This document shows, piece after piece, positions 35,420-39,073 of a stretch of 39,073 bases of DNA. This stretch comes from Candidatus Aenigmatarchaeota archaeon (GTDB taxonomy: Archaea > Aenigmatarchaeota > Aenigmatarchaeia > GW2011-AR5 > JAGGXF01). The notes beneath the pieces were generated by a model. It searched no databases. It was not told the DNA's origin and saw nothing but the letters and a program-made list of their open reading frames with translations. The stretch is from positions 1 through 39,073 of the forward strand of contig JAGGXF010000038.1 in NCBI GenBank assembly GCA_021163205.1, read 5' to 3'. Every line of letters begins with the position of its first letter. Position 1 is the first letter of the stretch. The position numbers and the translations under genes were made by a program.

Positions 35420-36853
35420 ATGATAGAAATGACTTTGAAGCTGTTTAACACATGGTCGAAAAAGAAAGAAATTTTCAAGCCGATAAAACCAGGCAAAGTT
35501 GGATATTATTCGTGCGGTCCTACTGTTTATTCTTCATCTCATCTTGGGCATGCGGTCACCTACATAAGGACTGATATGCTAAAACAGTTTCTGAAAAAGT
35601 GGAAAGGATTTGCGGTGAAACATGTTCAGAACATAACTGATTTCGGACACATGACATCTGATGCAGACGAGGGCATTGACAAGATTAAAAAAGCTATGGA
35701 AAGAGAGAGAAAGACAGCAGAAGAGATAACTAAATTCTACACAGAAGATTTTCATCGAGCCATGAAAAAACTGAAAGTAGAACCACCTGACGTGGAGCCG
35801 AAGGCTAGCGAAAATGTCGACGCAATGATAGAAACAATAAAAAAAATCATCGAGAATGGATACGCCTATGTAAAAGATGGCACTGTTTATTTCGATGTAT
35901 CGAAGTACAAGGATTATGGTAAGTTATCCGGAAAGAACATGAAAGAACAAGAAGAGCAACAAAGGGTAAAAGACCCGAACAAAAAAAATCCGAATGATTT
36001 TGTCTTGTGGGCAAAACACAAGCCAGGCCACTCACATGTGTGGAATTCACCGTGGGGTAAAGGAATGCCTGGTTGGCATATTGAGTGTTCTACCATGAGT
36101 AGAAAATATCTTGGCGGTGATTTTGATATTCACAGCGGTGGCGTTGACCACTACTTCCCGCATCATGAGAACGAGATAGCGCAAAACTATGGAGCGTTCG
36201 GAACAATAGGTGCCAACTACTGGGTTCACTTTGGCTTACTCTCAATAAATGGCGAAAAGATGAGCAAGTCCAAAGGAAACTTCATAACAATAGATGCTGC
36301 ACTAGAAAAATTCTCGCCAGAAGAAATAAGAATGTGGACATTTTCTTCGCACTACAAAAGTACGCTCGATTATTCCGAGGATAACCTAAGAAAAGCAAAA
36401 GAAAAACTTGACAAGATCAATAAATTCATACAAAGGCTTCTTGAAATTGCTGAGCCTTCGGAGAAAATTGAGTCAGATATCGCCAAAAAATATCATAAAA
36501 AATTTGAAGCAGCTATGGATGATGACCTAAACACACCGCAGGCACTTGCAGTTTTATTTGACCTTATAACAGAGGTGAATAAAAAAATCGAGAATAGATC
36601 GCTGACAAAAAAAGAAGCGGCAGATATTCTTTCGCTGCTGAAGAAGATTGATTCTGTTTTCAAAATAATGAATTTTGAGAAAGAGATAATAAAGATACCG
36701 GAAGATGTTAAGAAACTCATAGAAGAGCGCGAAAAAGCGAGGGCAGAAAAGAACTGGGAAAAAGCAGATGAGATTCGCGATAAGATAAGAAAAATGGGAT
36801 ACTTGCTTGAAGACAGCGAACAAGGTGTAAGATGTAAAAAAATCAAACAATAA
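35420..36853 (+). CDS. cysS: Cysteinyl-tRNA synthetase
   Basis: YYSCGPTVYSSSHLGHAVTYIRTDML; class I KMSKS (EKMSKSKGNF). Confidence 0.97.
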   Translation: MIEMTLKLFNTWSKKKEIFKPIKPGKVGYYSCGPTVYSSSHLGHAVTYIRTDMLKQFLKKWKGFAVKHVQNITDFGHMTSDADEGIDKIKKAMERERKTAEEITKFYTEDFHRAMKKLKVEPPDVEPKASENVDAMIETIKKIIENGYAYVKDGTVYFDVSKYKDYGKLSGKNMKEQEEQQRVKDPNKKNPNDFVLWAKHKPGHSHVWNSPWGKGMPGWHIECSTMSRKYLGGDFDIHSGGVDHYFPHHENEIAQNYGAFGTIGANYWVHFGLLSINGEKMSKSKGNFITIDAALEKFSPEEIRMWTFSSHYKSTLDYSEDNLRKAKEKLDKINKFIQRLLEIAEPSEKIESDIAKKYHKKFEAAMDDDLNTPQALAVLFDLITEVNKKIENRSLTKKEAADILSLLKKIDSVFKIMNFEKEIIKIPEDVKKLIEEREKARAEKNWEKADEIRDKIRKMGYLLEDSEQGVRCKKIKQ

Positions 36854-36938
36854 AATAAGCGGAATTGAAACCTTTAAAAGTCTTTTCCACTAAATCTTAA
36901 CATTATTAAAGATTTTAATTATAATCTTGTTAGTATAT

Positions 36939-36966
36939 GTAATGACATCAAGTATGCTGTCATTAC
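36939..36966. promoter_or_regulatory. Hairpin GTAATGACA-(10 nt)-TGTCATTAC in the leader of L37Ae
   Basis: 9-bp perfect inverted repeat 28 nt before the ATG. Confidence 0.55.
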
Positions 36967-36993
36967 GATACATCCATCCAAGAGGTAGAGAAC

Positions 36994-37209
36994 ATGGGAA
37001 AAAAGACAGGAAGTGCAGGAAGATTCGGCTCAAAATACGGTAAAAAGATTCGGGACAAAATAAAAGAAATAGACGCAAAAAAGAAAAAGAAATACAAATG
37101 CCCGTCTTGCTCAAGGATAGCCGTGGTTCGAGAAGCCTCGGGTATCTGGATATGTAAAAAATGTGGTGCAAAGTATGCGTCGGGTGCGTATGAATTCAAG
37201 TCAAAGTGA
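36994..37209 (+). CDS. rpl37ae: 50S ribosomal protein L37Ae
   Basis: GSAGRFGSKYGKKIR...YKCPSCSRIAVVREASGIWICKKCGAKYASGAYEF. Confidence 0.95.
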   Translation: MGKKTGSAGRFGSKYGKKIRDKIKEIDAKKKKKYKCPSCSRIAVVREASGIWICKKCGAKYASGAYEFKSK

Positions 37210-37224
37210 GCACAGCGTGATAAT

Positions 37225-37422
37225 ATGCGAAAAAAGGATGCAGAGTCACGGGCCGCCAAAAAGAGTCTTGTGCTTGCAGAGATTTTATTGCTCGGATTAA
37301 TAATATTTCGCTGGCTGAACACAGGAAAGGTTCTGTACGATATCATGATAGTTTTCATCGCAACCATGTTCATATATTTCACCCTCCTGCTTTACTACGA
37401 AAACTATAAGAATGGTGGTTGA
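37225..37422 (+). CDS. Hypothetical two-TM protein
   Basis: Two hydrophobic segments; between L37Ae and RpoP. Confidence 0.55.
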   Translation: MRKKDAESRAAKKSLVLAEILLLGLIIFRWLNTGKVLYDIMIVFIATMFIYFTLLLYYENYKNGG

Positions 37423-37548
37423 ATGTATAAATGCGTAAAGTGTAAAAAAGAGATAGAAAATATCGATCAGCCGAGATGTCCTTTTTGTGGGTTTAGAATA
37501 ATTGCCAAGGCACGCCCTCAGTTTGTCAAGAGAGTTGAAGCAAAGTGA
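37423..37548 (+). CDS. rpoP: DNA-directed RNA polymerase subunit P (Rpb12-like)
   Basis: MYKCVKCKKEIENIDQPRCPFCGFRIIAKARPQFVKRVEAK (41 aa; absent from ORF track). Confidence 0.9.
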   Translation: MYKCVKCKKEIENIDQPRCPFCGFRIIAKARPQFVKRVEAK

Positions 37549-37552
37549 TATC

Positions 37553-37765
37553 GTGAAGGCGAAATTCGAACTCATTGTTGAAAATCCGAAAATACTTGGC
37601 ACAATTGTAAAAGAAGAAGGTTCGAAGTTCCGTTGCCATATCAACAAAAAAGGGAAAAAACTTATCATCGAGATAGATGCGAAGGACATTGCTGGTGTCC
37701 AGGCAGCGGTAAACTCTTATATAGAAAAGATAAAACTTGCTGAAAAGGTTTACAATGAAATCTAA
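37553..37765 (+). CDS. pcc1: KEOPS complex subunit Pcc1
   Basis: KFELIVENPKILGTIVKEEGSK...INKKGKKLIIEIDAKDIAGVQAAVNSYIEKIKLAEKVY; GTG start. Confidence 0.75.
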   Translation: MKAKFELIVENPKILGTIVKEEGSKFRCHINKKGKKLIIEIDAKDIAGVQAAVNSYIEKIKLAEKVYNEI

Positions 37766-37824
37766 GAGAATAAAAAACAAATCTAAGCGCGTGCAGAAAA
37801 ATACATAAATAATGGGGTGTGAAT

Positions 37825-38166
37825 ATGGAAAAAGATGCTGAAAAACTTCTTGTTCAGTTGCAGATTCTCAACCAGCAGTTACAATCCATTCTTGCCCAGA
37901 AGCAGACACTAATGCTACATATCACAGAAATAGATCAAGCCGTGGAAGAAATAAAAGAAGGTTCGGGAAAGGTTTTCTCTATAATAGGTCCCGTGCTTAT
38001 TGAAAAGGATAAAAAATCCATTAAAAAAGACCTCGAGGAAAGAAAAGAGGAAACCGAACTTAGAATTAAAACTATAGAGAAACATGAAAAAATGCTGAAA
38101 GATAAGATAAAGGAAATCCAAGAAAAATTCGCGGAGATGCAGCCAACTTTAGGCACTTCCGAGTAA
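37825..38166 (+). CDS. pfdB: Prefoldin subunit beta
   Basis: Two coiled coils flanking IDQAVEEIKEGSGKVFSIIGPVLIEKDKK. Confidence 0.93.
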   Translation: MEKDAEKLLVQLQILNQQLQSILAQKQTLMLHITEIDQAVEEIKEGSGKVFSIIGPVLIEKDKKSIKKDLEERKEETELRIKTIEKHEKMLKDKIKEIQEKFAEMQPTLGTSE

Positions 38167-38179
38167 AGGGGGTGATAAA

Positions 38180-38446
38180 ATGGATGTAGAAACGATAAAC
38201 AAACTACTTGACCAAATAAAGGATGATAGAACAGTACCTAGAAACATCCGGTCCTCAGTTGAAGAGGCAAAAAACTATCTGAACGACGAAACCAAGGACA
38301 TGGCTGTCCGCATAAATTCTGCTATATCTATTCTGGATGAGATTTCTAATGATTCTAATATTCCTTTGTACACCAGAACAGAAATATGGAATATTGTATC
38401 GATGTTAGAGGTAATGAATGAAAAGAATAAAGAGAAAGAGCAATAA
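38180..38446 (+). CDS. UPF0147 family protein
   Basis: LLDQIKDDRTVPRNIRSSVEEAKNYLNDETKDMAVRINSAISILDEISNDSNIPLYTRTEIWNIVSMLE. Confidence 0.92.
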   Translation: MDVETINKLLDQIKDDRTVPRNIRSSVEEAKNYLNDETKDMAVRINSAISILDEISNDSNIPLYTRTEIWNIVSMLEVMNEKNKEKEQ

Positions 38447-38523
38447 CTAAAACTTAAAAAGATTGTCTTAAATATTTATACAACAAATTTATTTTATTCA
38501 AATGTTTAATGAGGTGGGAAAGG

Positions 38524-38922
38524 ATGGTACTCGATAGCATATTTGGTCGGTTTCGAAAAAAAGAACCGATTGACGAAGAAGAATATATTGAGTTGGATGT
38601 TGAGGGGTCGCGAACATCCGAGTCTGGAAAGATACTTATTGTGGTTGACAAGTTAGAAGATTATGCTGATTCTGACAGGATACAACGAAAGATGAGGGAA
38701 GGTAAGATTGTTCTTGTAAAGATAAAAGAGCTTAAGGACAAGGACATCGGTGAACTCAAAAGAGCCATATCAAGAATTAGAAAGACCTGCATGGCTGTGA
38801 ACGGCGACATTGCTGGTGTATCTGATGAATGGATTATTGTAACGCCAGAGTTTGCGCGAGTCCACAGGGAAGGGCTAACTGCCCAACCAAAGCCCGAAGA
38901 AGAGACGATTAAGAGTGTGTAG
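38524..38922 (+). CDS. sepF: Archaeal SepF-like cell division protein
   Basis: GKILIVVDKLEDYADSDRIQRKMREGKIVLVKIKELKDKDIGELKRAISRIRKTCMAVNGDIAGVSDEWIIVTPE. Confidence 0.88.
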   Translation: MVLDSIFGRFRKKEPIDEEEYIELDVEGSRTSESGKILIVVDKLEDYADSDRIQRKMREGKIVLVKIKELKDKDIGELKRAISRIRKTCMAVNGDIAGVSDEWIIVTPEFARVHREGLTAQPKPEEETIKSV

Positions 38923-39073
38923 GTTGTTATCATACATTCATATTGATATTAATCCACAATAGTTTTATGGTAGCATAATATTTTCTATCATAGAAACAAA
39001 CAAGACATTCAACAAAATATATATGAGAATAAATGTTATGAAAGGGACTACATAAAGAGCTAAATATTTGTTA

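Noticed and set aside
1-39073. CRISPR arrays, transposases, integrases, phage genes or rRNA
   Set aside because: No regularly spaced repeats, recombinase motifs or rRNA-like segments noticed; gene content is core archaeal

Overview
The window is a gene-dense, AT-rich archaeal chromosome segment. DPANN/Aenigmarchaeota-like affiliation is only a guess from gene content. It carries these blocks: (1) a metal/Fe-S cluster locus resembling the bacterial Orange Protein (ORP) operon, with DUF134, DUF5320, a small zinc ribbon with disturbed reading frame, three NifX/ORP-type domains (one fused to a CDF transporter), Mrp/NBP35, a thioredoxin-CcdA-like protein and two MinD-ferredoxin ATPases; (2) half of the archaeal proteasome-exosome superoperon (psmA, SBDS, rrp4, rrp41, rrp42), then dph2, rpoL, signal peptidase and TFS; (3) an EncFtn-like mini-ferritin, Ogg2, deoxyhypusine synthase, an AEP primase-like protein and thrS; (4) tRNA-modification genes (trm56, taw1, taw2-like, trm5-like); (5) proS, psmB, aCPSF1 and cysS; (6) the second half of the exosome superoperon (L37Ae, rpoP, pcc1, prefoldin beta, UPF0147) and sepF. 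The most striking signal is in the RNA genes. All five tRNA genes I could find are interrupted, by six putative bulge-helix-bulge (BHB) introns at four different positions: Thr-UGU with two 40-nt introns, Gln-UUG with a 20-nt T-loop intron, two tandem Pro genes with 18- and 27-nt D-loop introns whose central helix covaries, and Cys-GCA with a canonical 42-nt intron. One tandem Pro gene has an A34 (AGG) anticodon, which is odd for an archaeon. A 13-codon Cys-rich mini-ORF (MIGGCLCNGCCGQ) with a good Shine-Dalgarno sequence lies upstream of the tRNA-Cys/cysS pair. All calls were made by eye; no database or folding software was run.
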